Positions 11,199 through 11,221 of a stretch of 11,221 nt of DNA are shown one piece after another. The position numbers and the translations under genes were made by a program. The stretch is from positions 1 through 11,221 of the forward strand of contig JAGOCU010000047.1 in NCBI GenBank assembly GCA_017998555.1. The letters run 5' to 3'. The DNA comes from Thermoflexales bacterium (GTDB lineage Bacteria > Chloroflexota > Anaerolineae > J036 > Brachytrichaceae). The stretch's first letter is position 1, and every line of letters begins with the position of its first letter. The notes below the pieces were generated by a model, which saw only the letters and a list, made by a program, of their open reading frames with translations, ran no database searches and was not told the origin of the DNA.

Positions 11199-11221
11199 AT
11201 GCTCATCGACCTGCGACACAT
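11199..11221 (+). CDS. possible start of a further gene, cut by the window edge
   Basis: The hydrolase stop is followed directly by ATG (TAAATG), and seven codons are visible, M-L-I-D-L-R-H. The tight spacing suggests a third gene in this operon. There is no separate ribosome site, and the piece is too short to name. Confidence 0.3.

Overview
The window is GC-rich (roughly 65% by eye) and holds eleven protein-coding genes or gene fragments, all on a bacterial chromosome-like background. Likely source: an uncultured or little-studied Chloroflexota bacterium (Anaerolineae-like). This is an inference. It rests on a PASTA-type Ser/Thr kinase, a mycobacterial-type UbiA phosphoribosyltransferase, a bacterial mevalonate kinase, lipoproteins with long Ala/Pro/Thr linkers, and a toastrack lipoprotein beside a bactofilin-like membrane protein. 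No rRNA, tRNA, CRISPR array, transposase or phage gene was seen, and no gap between genes exceeds 300 bases.

Left half, all on the minus strand (read right to left): a membrane PASTA kinase (6862-4733), an ECF-type sigma factor (4532-3870), a membrane anti-sigma-like protein (3858-3286), a good rho-independent terminator (3228-3270), then a three-gene operon of toastrack-type lipoprotein (3142-2288), secreted bactofilin-like multi-pass membrane protein (2256-1216) and a double YccF protein (1153-725). A truncated FG-GAP/VCBS repeat protein (629 to the window edge) follows. Read together, this resembles a cell-envelope sensing module: kinase and sigma/anti-sigma as the regulatory half, the lipoprotein/bactofilin/YccF operon as the envelope half. 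The regulatory link is inferred.

Right half, all on the plus strand: a decaprenyl-phosphate phosphoribosyltransferase-like UbiA protein (7021-7935), an LppX/LprG-like lipoprotein (8079-9215), mevalonate kinase (9337-10287), an alpha/beta hydrolase overlapping it by one base (10287-11198), and possibly the first codons of another gene at 11199. The shared theme is isoprenoid and polyprenyl-linked envelope lipids: mevalonate kinase feeds isoprenoid synthesis, UbiA uses a polyprenyl phosphate, and the lipoprotein could carry lipid. The kinase and UbiA genes diverge from a 158-base region with candidate -10 boxes facing both ways.

The most unusual structure is between the genes. Five intergenic spacers carry long palindromes with perfect stems of 20 to 26 bp, or a strong 13-15 bp terminator stem: 656-706, 3240-3270, 4661-4733, 6894-6947, 7940-7986 and 9247-9293 (six sites counting the terminator). 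Two (6894, 9247) share a core sequence. Two end in the same GCGAAGC apex. At least three continue outward as imperfect inverted repeats that mirror the ends of neighbouring genes. The one at 4661-4733 also contains a diverged second copy of the last six codons and stop of the kinase gene.
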